NCBI RefSeq assembly: GCF_000378985.1
Contig: NZ_KB905371.1
Coordinates: 62,001 to 126,000 of the forward strand
Direction of reading: 5' to 3'
Length of the DNA: 64,000 nt
Source: Ensifer sp. BR816
Lineage (GTDB): Bacteria; Pseudomonadota; Alphaproteobacteria; Rhizobiales; Rhizobiaceae
Part shown: positions 9,174 to 17,770 of the stretch, in pieces
Layout: the number at the start of each line of letters is the position of its first letter
How positions within the stretch are numbered: the first letter of the stretch is position 1
The notes under the pieces: generated by a model
What the model was told of the DNA's origin: nothing
Database searches by the model: none
Seen by the model: only the letters and a program-made list of their open reading frames with translations
Position numbers and translations under genes: made by a program

Positions 9174-9674
9174 TCAGCGCCCGTCCAAGATCTTTCCTAC
9201 CTTCAGCGACAACTCATCGAGCGTTGCCATAACTCGGTTCACCTGCGACAGCGTAGCGGTCATTTCAGGACCGTATCTTGTGACGAGATATTCTCTGTTA
9301 GAGGACAGAGTTTCCAGGTGCTTGGCCGTTCGCTTGCGCAAGATCAAGCCGGCGTCACTTGCTCTTCGTGATCGCTCGCCAATGTCGTGCTGAAGGCCAC
9401 GAATGACCTTAGAGTCATGACCTTTGGCGAGCAGAAATGCGTTGAGGTAGAGCTCAATCGAGTGGAGGGCGAGAAACCGACGCGGAATGTGCTGCTTGCC
9501 GCGCGGCGCGTGTTCTTCAATCAATTTAGCGGCCATCCTGTAAAGCCCGGCCAGCTCAAGAATATCGTCGACGCTTGCTGCGTCTCCAGGATACGCTAAG
9601 TCCAACGAACGATCTCCCGTCACTGATGGCCGTGCCAAGCGCCACTGCAGTATCCGTCTAGCTTCCGGGTTCAT
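9174..9674 (-). CDS. Hypothetical helical protein, possibly HEPN-like
   Basis: A 166-residue protein of unknown function, predicted mostly helical. The centre (LHSIELYLNAFLLAKGHDS, then LQHDIGER, about residues 70-100) resembles the helix-and-HD pattern of HEPN-type domains, but the usual catalytic R-x4-H motif is not clear. There is no partner nucleotidyltransferase next to it. It sits between two exonuclease remnants and may be an insertion between them. The open frame, with no internal damage, supports a real gene; the domain call is tentative. Confidence 0.5.
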   Translation of the reverse strand: MNPEARRILQWRLARPSVTGDRSLDLAYPGDAASVDDILELAGLYRMAAKLIEEHAPRGKQHIPRRFLALHSIELYLNAFLLAKGHDSKVIRGLQHDIGERSRRASDAGLILRKRTAKHLETLSSNREYLVTRYGPEMTATLSQVNRVMATLDELSLKVGKILDGR

Positions 9675-9850
9675 GGAGCGGCGAGAGCTTGAAGGGTCTC
9701 ACAGCGCAGGTTGCAGTCAAGGATTAGAGGCGCCGCCCAAATGGGTAACTGTGATTCTCAACGCAGGCTACTCACCTGTCAGGCCATCAAACACGTCCAG
9801 CAACGCGCGCCATCGCAAGCGCCGCGCCCTCCGCCGTCACAATTACCTGT

Positions 9851-9990
9851 ATCCTCGACACGGAAACCGGCTTCATTCATCCGCAAGGACGTGATCATTG
9901 AGATTGGCGCTGTTGTGTGTGCGTTCACAGTCGAGGGAGCCGGCATGGTCCATGCCTGGAATACTCAAGGGCCGCACCCCACGCGAAATC
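9851..9990 (+). pseudogene. Second exonuclease-domain remnant
   Basis: One frame reads ILDTETGFIHPQGRD, an exonuclease motif I; the next frame reads KDVIIEIGAVVCAFTVEGAG, the following strand of the same domain. The match to the remnant at 8648-9105 is by family motif. Only about 45 codons survive. The rest of 9675-10190 shows no gene. Confidence 0.55.
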
Positions 9991-10190
9991 GTCGATCCCG
10001 CATTTCGCCTCAATGTGATAAAGATGAAGACATGGAGCTCCAATTGCGAAGCCGGAAATCCTTCTTGCGACATCGCTCGATGTCGGCCCAGGCTAAAGAT
10101 TAGGTATGCGAAAAGTAGGAGTTTGACGCTCTGTTGACTCTGTAGTTCACTCGGACCAAAAGAGGTGATGGCTAAAGAAGGGAACTGCTG

Positions 10191-10649
10191 ATGGCTGACG
10201 AGAGTAACACGGGACCGATTGCTGCGGCTGCAGAGACGAATGCTGAAGTGAAAGCACCAAAATCCAAGAAAACAAGGTCGCCACGGCGCCCGAAGGCGGC
10301 TGTTGAACCTGTTCCAGCCCAATCAAAGGTGCCGGCCGCTAAACCAAGGCGGTATAGCGAAGAAGAGAGAAACGAGAAGCTCAAGCTGATCGAGACGCAC
10401 GTCACCGAAGGCAAAAGCACACTTAAAGACGCCATCGGGAGCGCCGGCATATCGGAGCAGACCTACTATCAGTGGAAACGGACCGCAAAGCCCGCTGGGA
10501 AAAAGCCCGAGAAGACTGTTCCGACCGGCGGCGACGAGTTGGCAGATTTCGTTCGGCTTGACGAGGAAAACCAGAGGCTCCGCAAGCTTCTGGCGGAAAA
10601 GTTGCGAGCGGAAAATGCTGACCTGCGCAAAAGGCTCGGGCTGGATTAA
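10191..10649 (+). CDS. syrB: SyrB-like symbiotic regulator
   Basis: SyrB of S. meliloti is a regulator that acts on the symbiotic gene syrM. The 152-residue product starts MADESNTGPIAAA, has a lysine/alanine/proline-rich N-terminal part (about 1-55), then an HTH-like region as in transposase OrfA proteins (EERNEKLKLIETHV, STLKDAIGSAGISEQTYYQW, about 60-105), and a C-terminal leucine-heptad coiled coil (ENQRLRKLLAEKLRAEN). I recognise the sequence as SyrB-like from memory. A ribosome site (GAAGGGAAC) precedes ATG 10191. The gene at 10847 shares the C-terminal coil. No syrM is in the window. Confidence 0.85.
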   Translation: MADESNTGPIAAAAETNAEVKAPKSKKTRSPRRPKAAVEPVPAQSKVPAAKPRRYSEEERNEKLKLIETHVTEGKSTLKDAIGSAGISEQTYYQWKRTAKPAGKKPEKTVPTGGDELADFVRLDEENQRLRKLLAEKLRAENADLRKRLGLD

Positions 10650-10846
10650 GCCAGGTCGGGACTGCGCAGGCCGGTGATCCCGGGCCCGAATTTGTCCATA
10701 GCGGGCGATCAGTCACGCGAATGTTCCCGCGGTTCGCGCGCTGGTCAGTTGAAGCGCGAGGGGAGGACATATATGGGTCCGCAGCCAGGGGCGCATTGGT
10801 GCCGATTGGCATTGGTTTTCTTAGGGATGCTTAGGGTTCAGGGTAT

Positions 10847-11440
10847 ATGAAAGTGCCACAACGGAACTTCGTCATTGAATTCAAGTCCGGGCGTCGACAG
10901 CCGAAGGCGAGGACAAACTCGATTTGGGGAGACACAGACCTCAAGGCTTTGGCCCGTTCAGTAGAAGAAGAGGCGTCGCATCTGTTCAGTTCAACTGAAG
11001 TACCTGTCGCGCGTGACGCAGGTGGAGACATGTTATCTCAGCAGGTCGATTTGACAGGCGGTGGCGATGTTGCACCAGAAGCGCTGCCGTCGGCCGTTGC
11101 CGCAGGAATTGAAGTACAAAGGCAGCATGAAGCCGAGCGTCTGCCCGACGAGGCCATTGCATTGGTGCAAGAGATCCAGCCTGTGTCGGAGCCACAAACG
11201 ACATCAAGGGGCGCTTCTCGAAAACGCGCCAAGCATTCGCCCGCCCGGGCGATTGCGCCTAGTTCGACGCGTGCGCACGAGGATCAACGCCGGCAATCTG
11301 CGACGGCTGACGATTCGAGCTCCGTGGACGAAGTGGCAGCCCTGGAGGCAGAAAACCAGCGGCTAAAGAGACTAGTGGCTGAACAGCTTTATGCACAGAA
11401 CTTGCAGCTCAAGAGGATGCTTGCGCGGTTCGAAGTCTAG
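10847..11440 (+). CDS. Hypothetical protein with SyrB-like C-terminal coiled coil
   Basis: The 197-residue product starts MKVPQRNFVIEFKSGRRQ, followed by SIWGDTDLKALARSVEEE, a motif I associate with small conserved proteins beside syrB-like genes. The middle (about 50-155) is low-complexity and rich in Ala, Glu, Arg and Ser. The last 35 residues (ALEAENQRLKRLVAEQL, NLQLKRML) match the pattern of the SyrB C-terminal coil. It lies about 200 bp after syrB in the same direction. A DNA-binding or SyrB-partner role is inference only. Confidence 0.7.
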   Translation: MKVPQRNFVIEFKSGRRQPKARTNSIWGDTDLKALARSVEEEASHLFSSTEVPVARDAGGDMLSQQVDLTGGGDVAPEALPSAVAAGIEVQRQHEAERLPDEAIALVQEIQPVSEPQTTSRGASRKRAKHSPARAIAPSSTRAHEDQRRQSATADDSSSVDEVAALEAENQRLKRLVAEQLYAQNLQLKRMLARFEV

Positions 11441-12012
11441 ACGAGCGGGCCGCGCCGTCACAGCCGCCGCTCGGCGGAAAAGGTGGAAGGGGTGATCCGT
11501 TGCCGGGCCGCGCTTGTGGATCCGGGCGGGAAATACGCCCCCCGAAATCCTCGAGCAGGCGGATATTGTGCTGCCCGTCCGCCGGCAGGTAAAAATCTGC
11601 CTGCGATCGGAGCGGGCCAACTCATCGTCCTCTCGAAGCAACACTTCCTTCTCCCGGGAGGAGGCCTCTTCCTGAGCGCGCTTGTCGCTTGTCGGAACCG
11701 CTCGGCCGCCAGCTCGAAGGGGTGCGAATGTACGCAATCGCCGGTGCTTACAATTGGGGGCCATGCTCGCATCCTGGCGAAGGCGACAATAGAGGCTGCA
11801 GCAGTTGGTGCCACCGAATGAACCCAAGGGGACGCAGCTGGCATTGAGTGTGCCGGCGCCCGGGCGGTGGCATGAACGATTTTCGCTGATCCTACCGAGG
11901 CGAGGAGGCGAACCGGAGCGAGCCTCTCGATCGGTACTGAAACTTCTCACTGGTAGTGGCAGTAACTGCTGCCACGCCCCATATTCGAAGCGGTGTGATT
12001 TATCGGGAAAAT

Positions 12013-12026
12013 TTGATTTCGCTCAA
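12013..12026 (+). promoter_or_regulatory. Possible FNR/FixK-type box
   Basis: The 14-mer TTGATTTCGCTCAA has the TTGA-N6-TCAA core of FNR/FixK boxes, with one mismatch to the five-base half sites. It lies 182 bp before the small gene at 12208 in the same direction. Apart from this I see no gene in 11441-12207. Confidence 0.35.
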
Positions 12027-12207
12027 AGACCGGAGGCGACGTATGGGGATCAATTCAGGCGCTTTTGCAACGCCGAAGCCTGTCACATCCAGCAACTAAT
12101 TTTGTGACATAACGCAACGGAACAGGCCTGGCCGCATTCTGCGACCACTCTCGGCAAGTTAAATATCTGGCCTGCTTCCAAGTGCTAACCAAGAGGAGGA
12201 GCGTGAT

Positions 12208-12504
12208 ATGGCCTACGCAGATGGAGGCTTTACGCCTGGCAAGGCGGGCACGGTGGAACTGACCGACCAAGGCTCTCCGGCCGCCGCGGATTTCCGCATC
12301 GAAAGAAAGGAGGCGCGAAAATGGCGCATCAGCCTCCTTTCGCTGAGGGCACGCCGCTGGTTCGAGATTAACTTCGTCAGGAGCACTCAAGACGGGCACG
12401 TGTTCGAGACTGGTCTTGCCGGGGCGAACGCCCTAATCCGAAAGGCGCGAATGGATGGCTTTAGAATCGAATATATCGGGCCGCTTGCACGATCATATTT
12501 CTAA
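12208..12504 (+). CDS. Small hypothetical protein
   Basis: A 98-residue protein not recognised by family. A strong ribosome site (AAGAGGAGGAGC) precedes ATG 12208, which supports translation. The composition is mixed alpha/beta with basic patches (ERKEARKWRISLL, LRARRWFEINFV) and a C-terminal GFRIEYIGPLARSYF. No signal peptide or membrane segment is seen. A possible FixK-type box lies upstream, so microaerobic control is possible. Confidence 0.6.
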   Translation: MAYADGGFTPGKAGTVELTDQGSPAAADFRIERKEARKWRISLLSLRARRWFEINFVRSTQDGHVFETGLAGANALIRKARMDGFRIEYIGPLARSYF

Positions 12505-12569
12505 CACCTTGGCCGTTCTCTGGTCGATTTCACTTCACGTTGGGAAAGCCGCGACACCTCCGAAATTGC

Positions 12570-13471
12570 TCAGTCGGCGCCGCCGCTGGCCGCGCGAATA
12601 GCGGCCAGAAAGATTTCCTCGTTCGATACTCGACCCGCGGCCCTTGCGTAGGCAGAAGCTACCCTGTCCCGGAGGGTGACATGCTCAAGAGCCACGCTGA
12701 CGGCTGGGAGCGTTTTGACATTGAGCTCTTTGGCTAGGCTTTTTGCCTGTCGAATGAAATCGTCCGGTGGACTTCTACCGAATGTTCGGCTGAACAGGTG
12801 CACGAGCCCATTCGTCGTTATCGTGGACAGGTTCAATGCATGCTTTGGCCGGATGGTCCGAACGCGCTCACGGATTGCGCTTGCAGTCAAGTCGGCCGCG
12901 GCGAGCGCTGTAGCCAGGTCGAACAGGCGAGCTTTAATCTCTTCCGGCGATCCTTCCGCCTGTAGATGTCGTCGTGTGAGAGTTCGGCCCACGCATCCTG
13001 CAGACGGGATCGCACCTGCACCTCGCAAGGAATGAAGTCTCGCGAAGCAGAGTGTTTGCCGACGTCGATGCGAAACTTCACATGAATCCCTCTGTAGCCG
13101 GTCGACTTCGGCTTGGCGATCTGGTCGCGAACTTCGATCCTGTCGGGAAAGGGAAGCGACTCCCTCAAGAGTTCGACAAACCGATAGACGTCCTCCAGAT
13201 TGTTGCAAACCACACGGGACCCGACGAGATCTCGGCATTGCGACAGCGCGTCTTCCGCATCCCAGTTGTTCTTGGCTGCCTTCCGAGCCACGCTCGCGAC
13301 AGACTTGACCCTAACGGATCGAAGCTCCGCACGAACCAGAGACTTGTCCTCGATCGAGGCGACCGCATTTCGGATGATCGTGCGCAGCCGGCCAACAGCG
13401 AAGTCCATCGACTTCCTGCGCTCTTTATAAAGTTGAATGAGCCTTTTGGTCGATTTATTGTCCCACGCCAT
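12570..13471 (-). pseudogene. RelA/SpoT-domain protein with a single frameshift
   Basis: The first part (from ATG 13471, MAWDNKSTKRL) matches the RelA/SpoT nucleotidyltransferase fold: CRDLVGSRVVCNNLEDVYR, PKSTGYRGIHVKF, PCEVQVRSRLQDAWAELSH and DDIY. At about 12960-12970 the reading must move one frame to continue with AEGSPEEIKARLFDLATALA and AIRERVRTIRPKHAL. Adding one G in a short G run restores one frame of about 300 residues. The family makes or degrades (p)ppGpp or acts as a toxin. It lies immediately after hemN, same strand. It is either a recent pseudogene or a sequencing error; the C-terminal part (about 110 residues) is not a known domain to me. Confidence 0.75.
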
Positions 13472-13491
13472 GCCGTCTTCTTCATCGAGGT

Positions 13492-14844
13492 TCAAGCCGC
13501 CTTGGTGCCGGTTCGCGTCGATACGTCCAGATAGGCATCGAAAGCGGCAGCGATTGCGCGGATCAGGAATCGCCCTTCCTTCCGCAACCGGATGACCCCC
13601 GCCACGTTTTCAAGTATCCCGTCGCTCTCTAGCATGGCGAGCCTGTCATTCCCGTCGAGAAGCGCGCCTGGCTCGAAGCCATGTGCGACGGCAAGCGCCG
13701 GAACATCGACCCGGAAGTCGCACATCAGGCGCTCGATGATGTCTGCCCGCAGGCGGTCCTCGGCCGACAACCGGTAGCCTTTCACTATGGCAAAGTTCCC
13801 GGAAGCGATCCGTCGCGCATAGCGACCCGGGTGTACCTCGTTCTGAACATAGCCGCCTGCCACGCGGCCAATCGCCGATGCACCGAAGCCGATGAGCGTC
13901 TCGCAGGCGCTGGTCGTATAACCCTGGAAATTGCGGTGCAATTGCCCGTTTGCCTGCGCAATAGCCAGACTGTCGTCGGGCCGGGCGAAATGGTCGAGTC
14001 CGATGCGCCGGTAGCCGGCCGCAAGGAGGTGTTCCGCGATCGCTTCCTCCTGGGCAACCCGACCTTGCGAATTAGCGAGCGCGTTTTCGTCGATCAGCCT
14101 CTGATGCCTCTTCAGGAAAGGCACGTGGCCGTAGCCGAAAACAGCGAAACGATCCGGGCCCATCGCGATTGCGGCTCTCGTCGTCTCAATGCAGGATTCG
14201 ACCGTCTGATGCGGCAGGCCGTAGACAAGATCGAAATTGATGCTGTCGACGCCCGCCCCACGCAGGCGGGAAACCGCATCCATCGTCTGTTCCTCACTCT
14301 GGGCGCGGTTTATTGCTGTCTGCACCACCGGATCGAAGCTCTGCACCCCCAAGCTTGCCCGGCTGACCCCCGCTTCTCCGAGTACCGCCGCCATCTCTTG
14401 CTCTAGCGACCTCGGATCGATCTCCAACGCGATTTGAACGGTACGATTAAAATCGAAATGCTCACGCAGAAGCCCGACCAACGCCAGCATTGCTTTCGGC
14501 TGCATGATTGTTGGCGTTCCTCCGCCAAAATGCACATGGTCGATGTTGAGCCGCCCTTTGGTCCTTGCGGATACGAGACATATCTCCTTGCCCAGCATTT
14601 GGAGGTAGTCGTGGATCGGCAGGTCACGCCGAGTGATTGTCGTGTGACAGGCGCAGTACCAGCACATCGACCGACAAAAAGGAATGTGCACGTAGAGCGA
14701 CGCCGGCTTATCCAGCGGCAGGGTAGCAAGCCAGTCGTCATAAGTGCTGGCGTCCACTGCGGGTGAGAAGCGCGGCGACGTCGGATAGCTTGTGTAACGG
14801 GGGAGACGCGCATTGCCGTATTTTGCAACAAGAGCCGATTCCAT
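13492..14844 (-). CDS. hemN: Oxygen-independent coproporphyrinogen III oxidase HemN
   Basis: The enzyme makes protoporphyrinogen IX without oxygen and so supports haem synthesis for the microaerobic respiratory chain of bacteroids. The 450-residue product, usual family length, has the N-terminal RYTSYPTSPRF, the radical SAM cluster motif CRSMCWYCAC (about residue 57-66), FGGGTPT, and GVQSFDPVVQ. It ends just before the RelA/SpoT-like gene, so the two may be cotranscribed. An FNR/FixK-type box 64 bp upstream of the start fits low-oxygen control. Many rhizobia carry more than one hemN copy; this is the symbiotic-region one. Confidence 0.94.
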   Translation of the reverse strand: MESALVAKYGNARLPRYTSYPTSPRFSPAVDASTYDDWLATLPLDKPASLYVHIPFCRSMCWYCACHTTITRRDLPIHDYLQMLGKEICLVSARTKGRLNIDHVHFGGGTPTIMQPKAMLALVGLLREHFDFNRTVQIALEIDPRSLEQEMAAVLGEAGVSRASLGVQSFDPVVQTAINRAQSEEQTMDAVSRLRGAGVDSINFDLVYGLPHQTVESCIETTRAAIAMGPDRFAVFGYGHVPFLKRHQRLIDENALANSQGRVAQEEAIAEHLLAAGYRRIGLDHFARPDDSLAIAQANGQLHRNFQGYTTSACETLIGFGASAIGRVAGGYVQNEVHPGRYARRIASGNFAIVKGYRLSAEDRLRADIIERLMCDFRVDVPALAVAHGFEPGALLDGNDRLAMLESDGILENVAGVIRLRKEGRFLIRAIAAAFDAYLDVSTRTGTKAA

Positions 14845-14907
14845 GCGAAATCCTTCTCCAGAAACAGTTGGATGCGCCGAATTCTAGGCATGAGTTCGCG
14901 TAGCGCT

Positions 14908-14921
14908 TTGATCGAAAGCAA
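14908..14921 (-). promoter_or_regulatory. FNR/FixK-type anaerobox upstream of hemN
   Basis: Read on the forward strand the site is TTGATCGAAAGCAA, matching TTGAT-N4-ATCAA at nine of ten defined bases. It is 64 bp before the hemN start codon, a spacing that allows activation of hemN. Confidence 0.6.
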
Positions 14922-15442
14922 AGTTTGATTTGGACTCTCCTGGTTTATGCCCTGCGATGAAAATGTGCGCACATAGGCGCGCGGAACTTCAAATTGTCAG
15001 TTGCCAGGAACATTGTCGTCGTCGCGCCGAACCAGCCCGGCGGTCCTTGGCGTCGCCCTCGAGGTAGAAGGACACTCGACCGAGTCCTGCGAGTGTCCGG
15101 GGCGGAGGCTTCCATGATGAAGGCGCTCTGTCCCATCATCGACGGAGAGATATTAAACTCCGAGCCACAGACGGCAAAGTCTCTGGAGATCGCGTTGCCT
15201 GTCATCCTGCTTGTCGATGGTATGCCGCCGCTTAAAGAGCAAGGCGACACGCGATCATCAGTTCCGATATTCTCGCTTTGATGGACGGGTTGGCCGCAAT
15301 CTTGCTTCAGAGAGACCGAGCCTCACCCGACGGCCAGGGAGCCCCCCTTTTAGCCGGCCTAGTAGGCTTAGCGGTGAAACGGAATTTTCGCCGAGGTGCG
15401 AATTGGCAACCTTATCTCGAGACGATCAGGGGATTATTGGAG

Positions 15443-15850
15443 ATGTCGGCGACTTTGCAAACCGCAGTGCAGAATTCGGTAGCGTCTGAAAACATTGCAA
15501 TGAAAAGTCCGGGAGCACACCGCGTTGTAACCTACAAGCCGGGCCAGGAGATTTATGCTGAAGGCGATGCCGTCAACAAGTGGTATCAGGTTGTAACTGG
15601 CGCTGTTCGCGTCCGCCGCTTGCTCTCGGATGGCCAACGGCAGGTCGTATCCGTTCATCTGTCAGGGGAGGTGTTCGGTTTCGAAGCGGGATCAACGCAT
15701 GGCTTCTTCGCCGAGGCGATCGCCAAGACAAGTCTGGCCGTTTGTGAACGGCCCCCGATGGAGGAGCATTCGACGGAAGTGCTTGACGTTGCATTGCGTG
15801 TGGCGCCCGGCGGTGGCCAGCGCCAGGGCAAGTTGGAGATCCAACCATGA
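15443..15850 (+). pseudogene. fixK: Truncated FixK (effector domain only)
   Basis: FixK is a Crp/Fnr regulator that activates fixNOQP, hemN and other low-oxygen genes. ATG 15443 (MSATLQTAVQN) gives 135 residues. The cNMP-type beta-roll is recognisable (VVTYKPGQEIYAEGD, GAVRVRRLLSDGQRQVVS, GEVFGFEAG, VCERPPMEE) to about residue 110, then the sequence turns to unrelated [13 protein letters not shown] and stops. The dimer helix and the DNA-binding helix-turn-helix of a normal FixK (about 210 residues) are absent. The stop overlaps the fixN start (ATGA). The product cannot bind DNA in the usual way. The region 14845-15442 has no other gene. Confidence 0.8.
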
Positions 15851-17460
15851 CGTACACAGTCGAGATGATCGTGCTCGCCATCGGTGCCTTTCTGGCGCTG
15901 GTCGGCGCCGGCTTCGCTCAGGATCGCCTATTCGGCGGGCATATGTGGGTGCTGTTCTTCGTGCTGCTCGCCGCCACGTGGGCGCTCATGCACCGCACAG
16001 ATTTCCGTCGGGTTCCCAGGCGTCATACTCCTCAAACGGAATATTTCGACCAGGTGGTCAAGTACGGCGTGATTGCCACGGTCTTCTGGGGCGTCGTCGG
16101 GTTCCTCGTTGGTGTCGCCGTGGCGCTGCAACTCGCCTTTCCCGACCTCAATATCGAGCCGTGGTTCAACTTCGGGCGGATGCGCCCGCTGCACACGTCG
16201 GCCGTTATCTTCGCGTTCGGCGGCAACGCGCTGATTGCCACCTCGTTCTACGTCGTGCAGCGCACCAGCCGCGCCCGGCTCTTCGGCGGCAATCTCGGCT
16301 GGTTCGTCTTCTGGGGCTACCAGCTCTTCATCGTGCTCGCCGCCACCGGCTATCTGCTCGGGATCACCCAGGGGCGCGAATATGCGGAACCGGAATGGTA
16401 TGTCGACCTGTGGCTGACGATCGTCTGGGTCGCCTACCTGATTGTCTTCCTGGGCACGATCCTCGTGCGCAAGGAGCCGCACATCTACGTGGCGAACTGG
16501 TTCTATCTCGCCTTCATCGTCACGATCGCGATGCTCCACATCGTCAACAATCTAGCGATACCGGTCTCATTTCTCGGCTCCAAGAGCTACTCGGCCTTCG
16601 CGGGCGTGCAGGATGCGCTGACGCAATGGTGGTACGGCCACAATGCGGTCGGCTTCTTCCTGACCGCCGGCTTCCTGGCGATGATGTACTACTTCATCCC
16701 CAAGCAGGCGAACCGCCCCGTCTATTCCTACCGGCTGTCGATCATTCACTTCTGGTCGCTGATCTTCATGTATATCTGGGCCGGTCCGCATCACCTCCAC
16801 TACACGGCGCTGCCCGACTGGGCGCAGACGCTCGGCATGGTCTTTTCCGTGATGCTCTGGATGCCCTCCTGGGGCGGCATGATCAACGGCCTGATGACGC
16901 TGTCGGGAGCCTGGGACAAGATCCGCACCGATCCGGTCGTCCGCATGATGGTCATGGCCGTCGCCTTCTACGGCATGGCGACCTTCGAAGGGCCCATGAT
17001 GTCGATCAAGACCGTCAATTCGCTGAGCCACTACACCGACTGGACCATTGGCCACGTGCATTCCGGCGCCCTTGGCTGGAACGGCCTGATCACCTTCGGC
17101 GCCATCTACTACCTGGTGCCCAAGCTGTGGAACCGCGAACGGCTCTATAGCCTGCGCATGGTCAACTGGCACTTCTGGCTCGCCACCCTCGGCATCGTCG
17201 TCTACGCCGCCACCATGTGGGTCGCCGGCATCCAGGAAGGTTTGATGTGGCGCGAACACGACGATCAGGGCTTCCTCGTCTATTCCTTCGCGGAAACGGT
17301 CGCGGCGATGTTCCCCTACTATGTCATGCGGGCCGTTGGCGGCACTCTCTACCTCTGCGGCGCCGTGCTCATGGCCTTCAACGTAACAATGACGATCCTC
17401 GGCCGGGTCCGCGACGAAGCTCCTGTCCTTGGTTCCGCGCCCCTGGCGATGGCGGAATGA
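15847..17460 (+). CDS. fixN: cbb3-type cytochrome oxidase catalytic subunit FixN (CcoN)
   Basis: FixN is the haem-copper catalytic subunit of the high-affinity oxidase used in nodules, placed in the inner membrane with about 12-14 membrane spans. The 537-residue product is full length and carries the expected histidines for the low-spin and binuclear haems and CuB ([57 protein letters not shown]). It starts at ATG 15847, overlapping the truncated fixK. No fixO, fixQ or fixP follows; 17461-17770 shows no gene. It therefore depends on FixO/P from another copy, or is an orphan. Confidence 0.94.
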   Translation: MTYTVEMIVLAIGAFLALVGAGFAQDRLFGGHMWVLFFVLLAATWALMHRTDFRRVPRRHTPQTEYFDQVVKYGVIATVFWGVVGFLVGVAVALQLAFPDLNIEPWFNFGRMRPLHTSAVIFAFGGNALIATSFYVVQRTSRARLFGGNLGWFVFWGYQLFIVLAATGYLLGITQGREYAEPEWYVDLWLTIVWVAYLIVFLGTILVRKEPHIYVANWFYLAFIVTIAMLHIVNNLAIPVSFLGSKSYSAFAGVQDALTQWWYGHNAVGFFLTAGFLAMMYYFIPKQANRPVYSYRLSIIHFWSLIFMYIWAGPHHLHYTALPDWAQTLGMVFSVMLWMPSWGGMINGLMTLSGAWDKIRTDPVVRMMVMAVAFYGMATFEGPMMSIKTVNSLSHYTDWTIGHVHSGALGWNGLITFGAIYYLVPKLWNRERLYSLRMVNWHFWLATLGIVVYAATMWVAGIQEGLMWREHDDQGFLVYSFAETVAAMFPYYVMRAVGGTLYLCGAVLMAFNVTMTILGRVRDEAPVLGSAPLAMAE

Positions 17461-17770
17461 GAGGGCACAGCCGATGACCATTTTCTACAGGCACGCGAGC
17501 TCCGCCTTCCTCAACGAAACGCCATCGAGTAGATGGCGCCACGCATGCGCCTCGAGGCCGAAGGGTTCGACAATATACGCAAGCGTGTGGCCAAGCAGGT
17601 GATCGGGTTGCAACGGAGGGTGCGTCAATCATCTTTTTCGCAGCAGGCCAGGCTCGCGCCGTCGCTCATGCGGAGCCGGGTCACGCCAGTTGCGCCCTTT
17701 CTTAACTTTCCGGGGTCGCCGCCACGACCACTGCCTCGCAACTACCCTGATCTTCCGTTTTCCGGTCCAT

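Noticed and set aside
11372..11950. Reverse frame of 192 codons
   Set aside because: No domain; it overlaps the end of the gene at 10847 and has low-complexity composition.
12132..12147. Sigma-54-like TGGCCGCATTCTGC
   Set aside because: GG and GC are nine bases apart and the -24 element is poor.
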